NCBI GenBank assembly: GCA_005784505.1
Contig: VCAZ01000021.1
Span: 2,722,808-2,786,807, forward strand
Origin: Bagarius yarrelli
Lineage: Eukaryota; Chordata; Actinopteri; Siluriformes; Sisoridae
Direction: 5' to 3'
DNA: 64,000 nt
In this document: in pieces, positions 36,973 through 49,375 of the stretch
How the letters are laid out: the number at the start of each line of letters is the position of its first letter
How positions within the stretch are numbered: the first letter of the stretch is position 1
Made by a program: the position numbers and the translations under genes
Notes under the pieces: model-generated
The model's input: the letters and a program-made list of their open reading frames with translations, nothing else
Told to the model about the DNA's origin: nothing
The model's database searches: none

Positions 36973-37580
36973 GCAGGCAGTGGCGGGTGGTGTATTTGGT
37001 ACCTGGGCCTTCAGTGGGGACTTACCCAACTGATACAACTCTTGATACCACAACTGTCACGTCGCGATTATAGAAATCATCAATATTATACAAAAATGCA
37101 ATATAACCCGGCGTGTCTTTACAGAGACTAAGACATTTCATGTATCAAGAATTGAAACTATTTTTATTGAACAAGAAAACCCTGTTAACTCAAACATCTA
37201 CACTACAACCGCAACTGTGCCACGTAGTCTGGACACATCTGCAACTGCACATCATCTGGAGTTCACAATCAATATTTATCTAATAACATGACAAAAATAT
37301 TAAAGATAAAAATAAAATATATAGGCTGTAAGCCAGCGTTACTGTTCGTCAGAACCGGTATGGTGAGGGGTAAGACAAGCTAGTTAGCTTCGGAATTGGC
37401 CAAACTCTCCTCACAATGTCTTTTTCCGAAAGTCCGGAAGTTTCTTTCAAATCCGCCTTAAAAACATTTTTTTGGATTGATTGAGATCAAGTCAATTTCT
37501 CCTCCTCCGTCAGCCATTGTGGGCTAATTCACCTGTACAGACGCATTTCGGTATTGGAACTGGGCTGTAATAATTTTACT
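36973..37580 (+). repeat. Right arm of a long inverted repeat
   Basis: The arm is the inverted partner of 35030-35589, with the same landmarks in the same order: tggcgggtggtgtatttggt, tacctgggcc, gcaactgtgccacgtag, aatatttatctaataacatg, tcagccattgtgggc, aattcacctgtacagacgc. The spacer between the arms (35590-36972) is about 1.4 kb and shows no gene. The outer sequence near 37600-37680 is GC-rich with a G run. Confidence 0.7.
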
Positions 37581-38460
37581 CTGATTGACCAATTAGAGGA
37601 GGTGGCTGGGGGATGGAGGCGGCTTTTTAAGGGGGGGAAACCGGTCCCTGGGCGCAGCATCTGGACGCACCAAATTGATGGTACATAATTACAAATAAAT
37701 TTCAGAATGAAATGTTTTCCCCAATTATTTCCTTTAAGTTTCTTCTTTGCCTTTATTATTTTACTTTTTTCATCCTCTTTATAACCTAAAAATGTGTGAA
37801 TATTTTCACTTTGTGAAAGTAGAAGGTGACAGAGATAGGCCTAAAGGAAGAAACCAGTACTGCAATGCTTCACCCTCAAAAGCAAACCTCGAGCACATCC
37901 TGTGATGAGGAAGGATGGTTATATGGAAGTATGTGTCCATGAGGTCCATTGTAACAAACCAGTCCTCGGATCTGTGTTGCAACCAGCTTGAAGGTCTTTT
38001 TGAACTGGAGCCTTCTGAAAGCCCGATTTAAAGGTAAAAATCTAGAATCTAACGCATCACCCATCCTTTTTGGGAAGTATGAGGTATCGGCTATAAAAGC
38101 CAAACTACACTTGGTGAGGAGGCACCTTCTCTGTTGCTACTTTTTCCAAGGGTTTCCAAGTGTTTACCTTTAGTTTCATGACTGAAGAATGTTCGGGGCC
38201 AGGTGTGAGTGGAGCCCACTGTCTGAAATGAATACTATAGAACCGTGCTCTAAAAGTGAATTTTAAAGTAGCACAAGTGGTAAGCACTAGGCATTATGTA
38301 CTGAGTAGAAGAAAATACAGAAAGTAAAAATCAGGCTAATGAACATTTTACCAGCATTTACAATGATGTTCTTTATATTAAATGGAATAACACTAAGGGT
38401 GGTGAAAATAAGGGGTCTGTCCATATCTTTCAAAGATCAGGACACCTCTTGATTTGACAG

Positions 38461-38690
38461 TAGTTCAAGTTAAAGAAGGTTTATTGTCATTTCAACCATA
38501 TATAGCAGATGCAGTACACAGTGAGATGAAATAACGTTTCTCCAGAAACCCATGGTGCTACACAAAAACACAGAATTACACAGACAACAAACAACAAAGG
38601 GCTACTGAACAGAACAAACATAAAGTGTATGTGTGCAACCTGGTGCAAAAAGTAGTCAGTAGTAGACAGTAGTCAGAGGTCGCAAAAATA
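38461..38690. repeat. Dispersed fish repeat (tttattgtcatttcaacc type)
   Basis: The segment with aaggtttattgtcatttcaa, accatatatagcagatgcag and ggtgctacacaaaaacacag resembles a widespread dispersed sequence of fish genomes. Borders and class are not determined. Confidence 0.55.
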
Positions 38691-39067
38691 TTAGCTTTAT
38701 CTTGTTTTTATGTGGTTCGTCTTAATTAAACCAGTGGTAATGATTGACAGCAGTTTTTATTACTATATAATGTTTAAATTTTTCAGTATTTTGGGTTCCT
38801 TAGGTGTTATACTAATAGTTTATCAAGTTTTTTCAATTTTCTTCAATTTTTAAAAATAAAGAAATACCGCAAAATAATATTTTTTAAAATAATAAAATAA
38901 TGGAGTGAATTTGTGGCATAAGTGGCATGAATAAGTGTAAGTGGAATAAGTGGCATGCCAATTCAACACAGTACAATCATATCATATTTTTTTAAATACA
39001 TTTTTATTTGGCTATTTAGGTTAGTAACAGAAGACAATATGACATGTCGGTTCTGCCCTAAGGCCAT

Positions 39068-39310
39068 ACAACATTCAATTCAATTCCGTTTTATTTGTAT
39101 AGCGCTTTTTACAATGGTGATTGTCACAAAGCAGCTTTACACAATCGAAGAAATTATAAAATGACAATGAAACAGAAATCAGTTTGTCCCTGATGAGCAA
39201 GCCGAGGGCGACGGTGGCAAGGAAAAACTCCCTGAGATGGAAATAGGAAGAAACCTTAAGAGGAACCAGACTCAACAGAGAACCCATCCTCATTTGGGTG
39301 AAAAACAGTT
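39068..39310. repeat. Dispersed fish repeat (tttatttgtatagcgctttt type)
   Basis: Landmarks are attcaattccgttttatttg, tagcgctttttacaatgg, tcacaaagcagctttacaca, ggcaaggaaaaactccctga, gaagaaaccttaagagg and agagaacccatcctcatttg. I recognise this as a high-copy dispersed sequence in otophysan fishes. The class is not determined. Its presence supports the organism inference. Confidence 0.65.
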
Positions 39311-39619
39311 AGCAGGAATTATGTGGTTACATTGTGTGTGTGTGAGCAACTTAAATCGTAAGTCCTTAGAGAACATCTTATTTCGACAGCAGATGCAGAG
39401 TACCACAGTAGAGACACTTGGAAGTAAAGACGCGCACAAATTATCTAGGTTAATTAATCTAGTGGCCTCCTGGTGTATAGTGGCACCCACACTTTCACAC
39501 AACTGGCCTACATTGTATTCACTGAGTTAAAAGAGACTAAAAGAGTTAAAAATGTTCATTTTTGAAACAAAGTAATATTAGTATTATAAAGTACAATACA
39601 CACTCACAAAGGAAAAGAA

Positions 39620-39633
39620 AGACAGAGAGAGAA

Positions 39634-39664
<31 letters not shown>

Positions 39665-39680
39665 AAGAAAAAGAGAGAAA
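39620..39680. repeat. GA-rich simple repeat
   Basis: Imperfect (GA)n/(GAAA)n run. Confidence 0.9.
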
Positions 39681-40407
39681 ATACTAGTGCTTGTTACAAA
39701 AGATAAAATTAAATAATTATGGTCCCCCCTAGACATCTTTTCTTTTATCACACACATATGTGATAAAAGTATCTATTGTCCACATTTTCTATGTAGCTCT
39801 ACCAGTGATAATTGCCTACATTAACTGTCGCAATATGTTAATACAAGAAAGAGACAGAAGACGGGGTGCACACCAGTGTATTTTACTATTCAGTTATTCT
39901 GTATTTAGTTGGGGGGGGGGGGCAAAATGGGGAATTGCACCCTCAGATCTGATTTGTGCAACTTCATTTTATTTCATTTTTATATTTATTATTTAAAAGT
40001 TTCAAAATAAGGCTTTACAAAAAATAACTAATTAACACTGAATTTTGTATACAGAAAGCTGGCTGAAATAAACTCCAAATTGTAAAAGAATATATAGAAA
40101 ATATTTTTAGGTTTTGTCTTTTCCATATTATTTTATGGGCAACAGAACTATGCGTCTCCCAACAAAGTCTAGATGAATAATTTGGATGGGTAACAATTTC
40201 TATTGGCTGCATGTGTGTGCTGCGTGCATCTCATTTAGCGCTGCTCATTGTGTAAGGTCAGTGGTGAGTAGTGCGATTCTCAAAAAAAAAAAATGTTCAA
40301 GTTTCATTCATAGTAACAAAAAATGTCAACTATATATTTGTAATAAATGATAACCTTTTGTTGACTTTGTGGTGATAGGTGAAAAAAAGGTAATAAATGT
40401 AGAAGGA

Positions 40408-40634
40408 CAGTGGCGGCTTAAATGGTTAAGGTGCTCAGTTGTTGATGTGGGTTAAAGCCTCACCACCGCCAGCCAGCCACTATTGGGGTCTTGAGCAAAA
40501 CCCTTAACCCTTCCTGCTCCAGGGGAGCTGTATCATAGCCTGACCCTGCGCTCTGACCCCAATTTACTAAGAAGGGATATGCAAAGAAAGAATTTTACTG
40601 TGCTGTAAAAAGTATATATGACAAAATAAAGACG
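40408..40634 (+). repeat. tRNA-derived SINE-like repeat of a second family
   Basis: The head ggcttaaatggttaaggtgc is followed by gttaaagcctcaccaccg, the body gacccc(tgcgctctgacccc) and the tail tgcaaagaaagaattttact then acaaaataaag. Unlike the other copies it lacks the ctctggataaggg tail, so it belongs to another family. Confidence 0.65.
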
Positions 40635-41375
40635 TTTACATTAATTATATCTAAATTTTAAAATATAAAGTTTAAATATTAATGGTTTTGTCTGTTTGGT
40701 TACTTTGGCAGTATACATGTGCATAGAAAAATGCAGTTATATGAGAGATTAGAGAATGTTTTGAGTTTTCCTTCCATTTTCCTCTTCCTCTTATAAACCA
40801 AAACGGCTAAATGTAATTGAAGCTGAGATACAGGATAACCTGCTGCTTTTATCAGCAAATCAATAGTTCATAACTCCGTATTCTTCTTTACATAATTCTG
40901 AGTTGTCAGTCTAAGTGTATTATAGGACACTCGCTGTTTCCTTTGGTTCTTTTCTCTGTTGTGTCTTTATATTATGTTTATACCACAGGGTTTTATTAAG
41001 TATCCTATTGCCATGTCCTTAAAAATCTAAATGTGGGCATTTGAGGATAAAGTATGAAAGTATAAAATGATCAATGCATCATTATTATTCAGAGGTCATG
41101 AGCAAGGCTGTTTTGGTCTTAACCACTGCAGGCCATGCGGCTAAACATTTTGGGCATAGCATGGATTTTTTTTCCCCCTCACACCTTAAGGGTCTCATTA
41201 GTTTCTTAAGGCTCTTGTTAGTCAGAAAGAACAGAGACAGTAATTGCAATAATTTGTAGACCTGTGACTGGCCGTCGCCTCTGGACTTCTTGAACTGGAG
41301 GCTATATTTACTCAGCTTCTGCCACTGAGAGCCCAGCTATTGTAGTTTACTGAAGCATAATAGGCATTCAGCATC

Positions 41376-41378
<3 letters not shown>

Positions 41379-41434
<56 letters not shown>

Positions 41435-41557
41435 TGAGTGAAAAAGAGAGCGAGAGAAAGAGTGAGTGAGTGAAAGAGAGAGAGAGAGAAAAAGAGTGAG
41501 TGAGTGAAAGAGAGAGAGTGAGTGAGTGAAAGAGAGAGAAAGAGGGAGAGAGTGAGT

Positions 41558-41608
<51 letters not shown>

Positions 41609-41851
41609 TGAGTGAGTGAAAGAGAGAGAGAGAGCGTGAGTGAAAGAGTGAGTGAGTGAGTGAAAGAGAGAGAAGAGAGTCTGAGGGTGAGTGAGTGATG
41701 AGTAGGAAGAGAGAGAGGGGCTGAGTAGAGTGAGAGAAAAGAGGGGGAGAGAGAGAGAGAGAAAAGGAAAGAGAGAAGGGAGGAGAGAGAGGAGGAGAGA
41801 GCTTGAGTGAGTGAGTGATGAGTGAGTGAGTGAAAGAGAGAGAGGGGGAGA

Positions 41852-41903
<52 letters not shown>
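41379..41903. repeat. Long GA/GAGTGA low-complexity tract
   Basis: About 525 bases of nearly pure (GA)n interspersed with gagtgagtga units. It ends 80 bases before a GC-rich stretch. Any open frame through it is a low-complexity artefact. Confidence 0.97.
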
Positions 41904-41904
<1 letters not shown>

Positions 41905-41908
<4 letters not shown>

Positions 41909-42224
41909 TAGAGGTCAGAGTCAGACTGAGCGGCAAATGGCGTCAGAAAGGAGTCAGAAAGGAGGCAGGCGATTTTACTTTAGTAGGCGGACCTTTTGAA
42001 AGGCAGCGCTGCATAAATAATGGCGAAGGGGCTCGAAATTGTCTGTTGCCATGGAGACCTTTGTGCCCGAGCGCGCTGTTCGGCTTGTGTGAGGCTTTTT
42101 ACTCTCTCTCCCCGCTCCGCGCTTGATAAGTGGATGTTGGAACAGTGTGCAGATCGGAAGCAGGTCTGTTTGCTGCTACACACTGCGCTCGGATTTTCTT
42201 GCTTGGAGTTTGCGGCGCGTGCAG
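41905..42224 (+). promoter_or_regulatory. ctnnd2: Candidate internal ctnnd2 promoter and alternative first exon
   Basis: The block is rich in CpG (gagcgcgctgttcggct, ccccgctccgcgcttg, tgcggcgcgtgcag) within an AT-rich intron. It ends in a textbook donor: exon end gtgcag at 42224, then gtaagc. It lies about 4 kb upstream of ctnnd2 coding exon 2 on the same strand and directly downstream of a GA tract. If spliced to 46146, the coding frame runs back without an ATG to an in-frame TGA near 42090, so translation would have to start further downstream. Association with ctnnd2 is inferred. A separate short transcript is the main alternative. Confidence 0.45.
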
Positions 42225-42587
42225 GTAAGCGGTTGTAGAATATTCGCTCGGATGAAGCAACAGGTGCTCAGCACGCGCTCGCGCACTGTTTGTTGTACTG
42301 CTTGTTGGCACAATAATGTAGACCTAATCGGTTATAATGCGCGCTTTTTTTCCCAGATAAAATCGATTGAAATTTAACTAGTTGTCGGCATCTTGTTTGT
42401 TTTTGCGTGACAACCGCGTCTGCTTTGGTCTAAACACACCGAGTGAGAGGGCCGGAGAAAACTAGTTAAACACACCAAAGCCTCGAAATAATGTTTTATA
42501 CACACCACCAGTTCTGCGTTAATTTGATTATCTTGTAAATACTTTTCTGTGGTGTGAGTTTGCTCCATCCTACAGTGGCTAGATTCG

Positions 42588-42588
<1 letters not shown>

Positions 42589-42628
<40 letters not shown>
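42589..42628. repeat. (GT)n microsatellite
   Basis: A GT run of about 38 bases. A GA run follows at 42729-42756. Confidence 0.97.
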
Positions 42629-42630
<2 letters not shown>

Positions 42631-42725
42631 AGGAGCTCTTGTTCAACAAGTTCAATAGACATTTGTGTAGCCCTCATCTGGGTTTAAGCCCAGAAGAGCA
42701 GGTGATGAATTCCCCTGCTCTCTTA

Positions 42726-42756
<31 letters not shown>

Positions 42757-43042
42757 TCAATATTTTCTATTAGCCATAGTATTAGTGGAAGCATATTTCT
42801 TGTTTTATCTCTACTGTGTTTTAGTTACACTTTCTATTTATTATCAGTAAATTTTAGTTCAGTTTTTTTAAAACCAGTAAAGTTTTGTTAAACTAAAGAG
42901 CAGGGGTCGACCTTGTGAAGGTTCATTCCTTTCGTTTTAAACCCCTCTCCCTCCACATGCTTCTCCTTCCAGTTTTTATTTTGCTTCCAAAAGGCCAAAA
43001 ATACTGTTTTACAATTAAAAAATATATTATTATTGTTATAAA

Positions 43043-43083
<41 letters not shown>
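43043..43083. repeat. (ATT)n microsatellite
   Basis: A TTA/ATT run of about 40 bases directly before the tandem repeat region. Confidence 0.97.
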
Positions 43084-43104
43084 GGAGACCCCAAATTTTT
43101 AGAC

Positions 43105-44190
43105 ACTACGCCTCCTATGGCTTTCGAGCGACATGCAGGTAGCTGTTCAGTCTATTCGGACTATTTCAAAATTCCGGTTATGGAAGCTCAAAGTGGCCTT
43201 TTCTCCCATTGACTGCCAATATAGTTATACTTGCAGAGCTTTTTAAGGGACTGTCCACCAAACTCAGTGGGTTGCTTCACAATGTTCAGACTGATAAGGG
43301 GCAGGTTTTCCAAATGGGTTGGAATTTCAGTTTTTCCAGAAATAAAAAATTAAATCTTATTTGCTACCATTATAAATTTAAACACATGTGACCTATCAAA
43401 ACACTCAGCGCAGTAACATAAAGTGCATAATGGGTATAATAGTGACATCTTGTGATGCCAGATCACACCACAGCCATGCCCACCCAAAATGGGCAGGGTC
43501 AAAAAGTTAAAGCAATATGGCTATGTGAGCACAAAAGGGAAGTATGATGGGATTATAGTGACATGGCTATCTGACCTCACCCCCGATCACCCCGATGGGT
43601 CAAAAAAGTTTAACCTTTACCCCCGATAAGATGGGTCATGTCACAAGCAAAATGCTCAGCAAAGTTTATGGTCATGTCAATAGCAAAATGCTCAGCAAAG
43701 TAATGGGAAGTGCATGATGGATATTGTGGTGACATCGTGTAATGTCAGATGACATCACGGTCATGCCTACCCAAAAATAAAAGGAGTCATAAAGTTTAAC
43801 AAATATGACTATGTATCATATCAAAATTCTCAGCACAGTAGAGAGACTGTATCACTATACATGCATAATGCATATTATAGTGATGCCACCAAAAATAGTC
43901 AAAAATTTATACTGTCATGACTAAGTAGCATCTCTCAGCTCAGGAATTAATAATGGGTGATGTCAGGTGACATCACAGTGATGCAATGTGAGTCACATCA
44001 CAGCCAAACTCGGAATAGTCGGTTTGTTTTTTTATGTAACGTATCAAAACGTTCAGCACAGTAACAGAAAATGCTTAATGGATATGTTAGTGAAATTATG
44101 TGGTTTCAGGTGACATCATAGCCACGCTCACCTAAAAAAATAGAAGTCAAAAATTTACATATATAGTATCTATATGACCATGTGATGTGT
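43105..44190 (+). repeat. Dispersed repeat with diverged tandem units of about 150 bp
   Basis: After a unique-looking leader (gaagctcaaagtggcctttt, ctcccattgactgccaatat), related units recur. Examples are tatcaaaacactcagcgcag at 43395, atagcaaaatgctcagcaaa at 43680, atcaaaattctcagcacagt at 43820 and tatcaaaacgttcagcacag at 44043. Each is followed by a gtgcataatgg-tat-tagtgacat core and a gatgtcaggtgacatcacagcc-type segment. Four to five units are visible and all are diverged and non-coding. Confidence 0.7.
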
Positions 44191-44631
44191 TAAAATGTAC
44201 TGTGCCTCATGTATTATTATCACAGGCTTAACTATCCAGCATTGTTTCAAACCAACATCAAAGTTTGTTGCTACTTCACAAATGTAGTTTACTTTGTCCC
44301 TCCTTTTCTCTTTCGGTCCCAACAATCAGAATAGTAATATAACTATCACCTCTATGTTATGGACAGGATATTAGAGAACAAAAAGTAACAGCCATAATTA
44401 TAGTAACAAAAAAACCATAGAGAATAATTAAGTACCGCTCTCTCTCTCTCTCTCTCTCTCTGTTCCTAGAACTGTTCCTAGTATCATGACAGGCAAATAT
44501 ATACTGTTAAAACACTGCTGTCTTTCATTTCTCCTAAAGGGATAAGCAGTGTGTAGGTGTTGGTTAAATAGAAAATTCAAAGGTGTGATTTTAAAAATTA
44601 TCAAATGTATTTCAGGCAAGGTTTGACTTTG

Positions 44632-44634
<3 letters not shown>

Positions 44635-44680
<46 letters not shown>

Positions 44681-44691
44681 GTCTGTCTCTG
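44635..44691. repeat. (CT)n microsatellite
   Basis: A CT run of about 55 bases with two GT interruptions near its end. A shorter CT run lies at 44438-44461. Confidence 0.97.
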
Positions 44692-46145
44692 TCACATGTT
44701 TTTTTCTTTCAAAATTTGGCAAGTGTGTCGGTACTACAAGCCATGCCAAGGATCCCATTTTAATAAACACTAACTAACAACAACATTACAACATCCATTT
44801 AAAGATCAGGTCAGGATGGTAGTACCCTTCTGTCACACCCTTTGAAATTAATAATGCCCCTATTTCAAGTAGTGCACCTACAATGAAAAGAGCTAATAAG
44901 GCAATCACTAATGTAGTCACTGCTCTAGGATTACAGTTAGGTTAAGCATTTGAATCTACTAAGATAAATAATTTTCTTATCTTTACATTAAAACATTGAC
45001 ATAATTTCAGACGCTATCCTTAAGAACCCAGGGAATGCTAGTAGAATTTTTTTTGGAATGGCGTAGCGGCGCTGGCCCAAGCATTTAGGGGTGTCCTAAG
45101 ATGAATTTTATTTGAGTTCATAATCATTGATTATTTACACACTATAAATCCAACGCACCGATCAGCAACTTTATTTTGTGTAACTGTCTTTGTTACATCA
45201 TACTAATGTTTTTAACATTCTATGCATTCAGTTAAAATAATATTGTGTTTTATGTTATTTTTATTTCATTTAATATTGCATTATAAATTACTCTTCCCCA
45301 TTGGCATATTTAAAAATATGCAGCCGCTTTGTTCGCTTATGCCTTGGGCCGACTCTCTGGCATACCTCGCAGCTGACATGGCTTGTAGACATAAACCATT
45401 TTCAAGTTCTGGCTATTGATAAAAATAAACCAAAACTAAAGACTTGACAGCAGACAGTAACATTAAAAGTGACAGTAAAATACCAGTAGGAATTGTAATA
45501 AAAAAAAGTAATACTGGTGAAATAACAAACAGGACTCTGTAATACTGCTGTCTGTTTATTTCTGCTTACAGAATAGATAGTGTTCAAATGGGAGATTTGA
45601 GAGAGTGATTTCTTTAAATATACTTCACGCAAAGGTTGACTTTGCTAGTCTTTCTATTTAACTGGCTTTTCACAGTGCTTATTATTAAGAGACACACTGG
45701 GATTTCCGTGTCCGATTTGGCATTGACAGCTTTGTCAATAAATGTTACGTGGTGCTTAACTAATTTAAACTGGAGAAGGAAAAGTGTTGAGCCACTGAAT
45801 ATTCTACTTTTTTTAAGCGCAATCAATTTTAATTGTTTTAAATATAAAACGTTTGTTTTTTAATCCAAGTGACCTCTTTATAATACAGTTTTTAGTACAT
45901 TAAATATATTTTCTAATTGTAATCCATTTCATTTTAATTAGCTTGCATTTGGAGAAATTGCTTGATACCTGCATGACCACTTATAAATGAAGTCAGTGAT
46001 GAATGAAGCATGTGACCACACAATCACATGGAGCACAGGACATACCTATATTTATAAGTAAATGTATAAATATATTTGAGGTTAACATTCACACTCTGTG
46101 TATGTTTTAAGTGTTAGTGTTGGTTGCTATTTATTTGCCATGCAG

Positions 46146-46258
46146 GAGCTGCAGTTTGAGAGGCTGACCAGAGAGCTGGAAGCTGAACGGCAGATTGTGG
46201 CCACTCAGTTAGAGCGATGCAAACTGGGATCTGAGACTGGCAGTGTGAGCAGCATCAG
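46146..46258 (+). CDS. ctnnd2: ctnnd2 coding exon 2 (coiled coil)
   Basis: Acceptor ccatgcag, donor gtaagt; 113 nt, phase 0 in and phase 2 out. It encodes ELQFERLTRELEAERQIVAT and QLERCKLGSETGSVSSI. This is the conserved N-terminal coiled coil of the delta-catenin/PKP4/ARVCF group, in a form specific to CTNND2. Confidence 0.95.
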
Positions 46259-48599
46259 GTAAGTTGACTGGAGAATGCTAAAGCTATCTATTATCCATTA
46301 CTGCAGCTTGAACCTGAGGGCATAGCCTGCCGAACTGAATCTCTTAGTGTGAGCTACACACTTTACACTTAAATGTAGGACATCATGTTCTATATTTTAA
46401 AATGCTCATACTTTATTCAGGGTTAACAGTTAATCTTGTTCCTAATCTAACATAAATACATTACCAAGCCCTTGCTTAAGTTCTTTTTTGCCTGTTTGCC
46501 GCATTAACTATCCTGATTAAATAATCTAATGCATGACCTATTAAAATAACTGCTCATCTTATACTTTTGCATCAGGCACAGGGATAAAGAAAATTAAAGT
46601 AAAGTAAATTCTATAAAAAGTTTGTGAATCCTTTTTTTAGCATGTATTTGGCAACACTGACAGCCAGCTCTGTCACATCCGGCACGCATAGTTTCCATAT
46701 TAAACTAGTTCATTTAGTCTCTCCGAGATCTGTCTAGGGTTACGGTCAATGACGTGAGTCAAATGATCCAAACACTGTCATACATCAACAACCAAGAAGT
46801 TTCAATTTGGATGCGTAGTGTTAAAGCTAAAGCTAGCAGTGTAACTAGTGATATTGTGTGTCTGTGTCTGTCTTTCTACTATTCTATGTAAATCATCTAC
46901 AGTTTTCCTAACACGATTGTTAAGCTCAGCTTCAAACAAGGATTGAAGCACAGTAGAGGTAACCATTAGGGCTGAGTGCTAATGATCAACGAGGAAACAC
47001 CGAAGTCACACTGCTGCAGCATAAGAGAGAGGCTATTTGAAATGCATATTTTATTTCATATGTCGTAAATAACACTGGTGTGTTGTAATATTTAAATATG
47101 GACGCTAAGCACTGGAGTTTAGAAACTGTTTTCTATTTTCTCTCTTTCCTTACACACATTATGTGTCCCGTCTTTCTGAAATGAGTAAGGTGAGATAATC
47201 AATGATGATATTTGATCATTCAAAATAAACAAAAATTAGCTACAATCTCCCACCAATATAATTTATTAATTAATTTAATTAATAATTTAGTAAAAAATTA
47301 TAAGTAGTTATTTTCACCTCAGTGGTTTGATTATTTAGTTAAGCTTAATTTATTTAAACTTTTGTTTATCAAGCAGGTCCTGTGTTATTTCATTGTAAAA
47401 TGTGTGCACTGAAAAACAGTTTTTAGGCTTAGGTCAGTTAAACTTATTAATGTTCATTTTATTCACGTGTTTGCATTCATTATTAAAGACAAATCATTAT
47501 AGTTTTCTTTATCAAGCTGTTGATACTGTTATTTTCTTGTGAAATGGTTTATTCTGCTCTTCTTGTGCACCGGATTTATTCAGAATGTAGCATGTTTGAA
47601 AAAGCAAGAACTTGCAAAAAATACTTGCAAAATTCATTAAAAAATAGCAATATGGTTATTTTGTTCATGTTGCACAGTCCTAATTCACAGTAGTAAACAG
47701 TATAGATCCATGTCTGAGTCCTGCGTGACACTGAAATCACTTTGTTTTTTAACAAAGTAGGACCTCTGTTGCAAAAAACTAATCAGCAAGTGTGATTCGT
47801 AGTAATCTCTGCTTTTTCCAGCAATGTTAAGCACTGTTACACTGTTCAACATTTCCCCCAAAAATGTGCTGACCACATCTGATCTTTTACCTGAATAAGA
47901 TTTAGTTCATCATAAAAAATGTCATTATTATCGTATTTAACTGGAAGTCCCAACTAATCAACATGATCACTCGAATAGAAGAAAGGAAAAAGAAAATTAG
48001 TTTTAATTCTCAATGCATTTTATTTCTATTGTAGTTCTGTTTCCATTCCAGCTCGAGTTTGCACTTCAAGAAAGCATGCGGCAAGATTACTCCCGGATCT
48101 CAGCATGTGCCATTATAAGGATAATGGATTGTTTCAATAATGTTTACAGCAAAGACCTGTTTAGAATTATGTTGACAGTGAGCCGCCTTTGTTAGTCACA
48201 CAAGATTACTCAGCAAGCAGATCAAAACCGCAAGCAAGGCATCTTTATGCAACTCCTATCAGCTTTAGCTCAATAAAGACAAGGACACATGTTACACTTT
48301 TATGTCCCACAGAGTCAGCACCATGTTTGACCTTATAACATGAAATGCTTAAATTTTATAGCATTATTAAATAGCATCTAGTTGCATGCATGGAAATTGA
48401 ATGGTTGTCTTTTATATTTAAGGCGAATCATTTTTTTTATTTTTGCGAAATGCCAACTAAGATTAAATGTAGTAGAATTTTTTGATAAACTATTTTTAGC
48501 TATATTCTGCCTTAATCATCTTTTTATCTTATGAAAAAATAGGAAAACTTTTGTTTAATAAAGAAGCATCTGATTCTTCTTAGCTTAAACATCCCTCTA

Positions 48600-48735
48600 T
48601 CAATCCATTGTTTAACCAGTTCATACCTAATCAGGGACACGGGACCTGCTGAGTCTATCCCAGCTGTCATTTGGGCGAAAGGCAGGGTTACACCATGGAC
48701 AGATCACCAGTCCATCACAGTGCCTAGCTCAAACA
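48600..48735 (+). repeat. Dispersed repeat, second copy of the 33.4-kb family
   Basis: Landmarks shared with 33.4 kb are atcagggacacggg-acctg, gagtctatcccagctgtcat, ggcagggttacaccatggac and ccagtccatcacagtgcc. Confidence 0.6.
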
Positions 48736-49375
48736 TAGGCTCATAAATTTTGCAAGAGGCTCATACTAAAAAACTAAAGTAAAAAATACTAAGCTAGGGG
48801 AAGTAGACACTTCTTAGCCTCCTTATCAGGACACTGGCAAATCAACCAATCAGGCTTTTTATTTTAGCTTCTTTATTTATAGTCAGTTTTTTTTTCTGTC
48901 AAGCTTCGTCCTGCCATGTGTAGGTACCTCGCTAAATTATGTCTGCCCAGCACAGCAAGGGTGTATTAGGCTAAAGCTGTTAGACTGCATCGCTGCCAGA
49001 TTACTCTAACAGACTCGCATATTCTGACTGGAAAAACTCCACGCTCTGGGCTAAGGACACCGGGGTTGACAGGAACAAGATGATTACACCGTAGTGTCTG
49101 ATGAGCTGTCTGTACCTTCAGGAATGTTAATGATTTTTACTTGATTTTTTTCTGTGAATGAATCTGTATTATATGATTACACTAAACTAAATATATAATT
49201 AAAAATACCATTTTGAGGACAATAATATTTTAAAGCTCTACATCTATGGTAGATAATTTCTTATTTCTAAAAATGAATGTATAAAATTAGAAAAATAATC
49301 CAACAATAAAGCACGTAAATAAAGTTTAAAAATAACCAACTATGCCTGAAAAAGACTTAATAGTGTTTTAGTTAA

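Larger units (their letters stand above)
28822..46145 (+). other. ctnnd2: ctnnd2 intron between coding exons 1 and 2
   Basis: A 17.3-kb intron. It holds an inverted-repeat structure (35.0-37.6 kb), several dispersed repeats (32.7, 33.4, 38.5, 39.1, 40.4 kb) and a 0.5-kb GA tract next to a CpG-rich candidate exon (41.9-42.2 kb). It also holds a diverged tandem repeat (43.1-44.2 kb) and CT microsatellites. No other coding exon was recognised. Confidence 0.7.

Noticed and set aside
41337..41936. 199-residue Ser/Leu/Phe open frame on the minus strand
   Set aside because: It is a translation of the GA tract; stop codons are rare in such a simple repeat.
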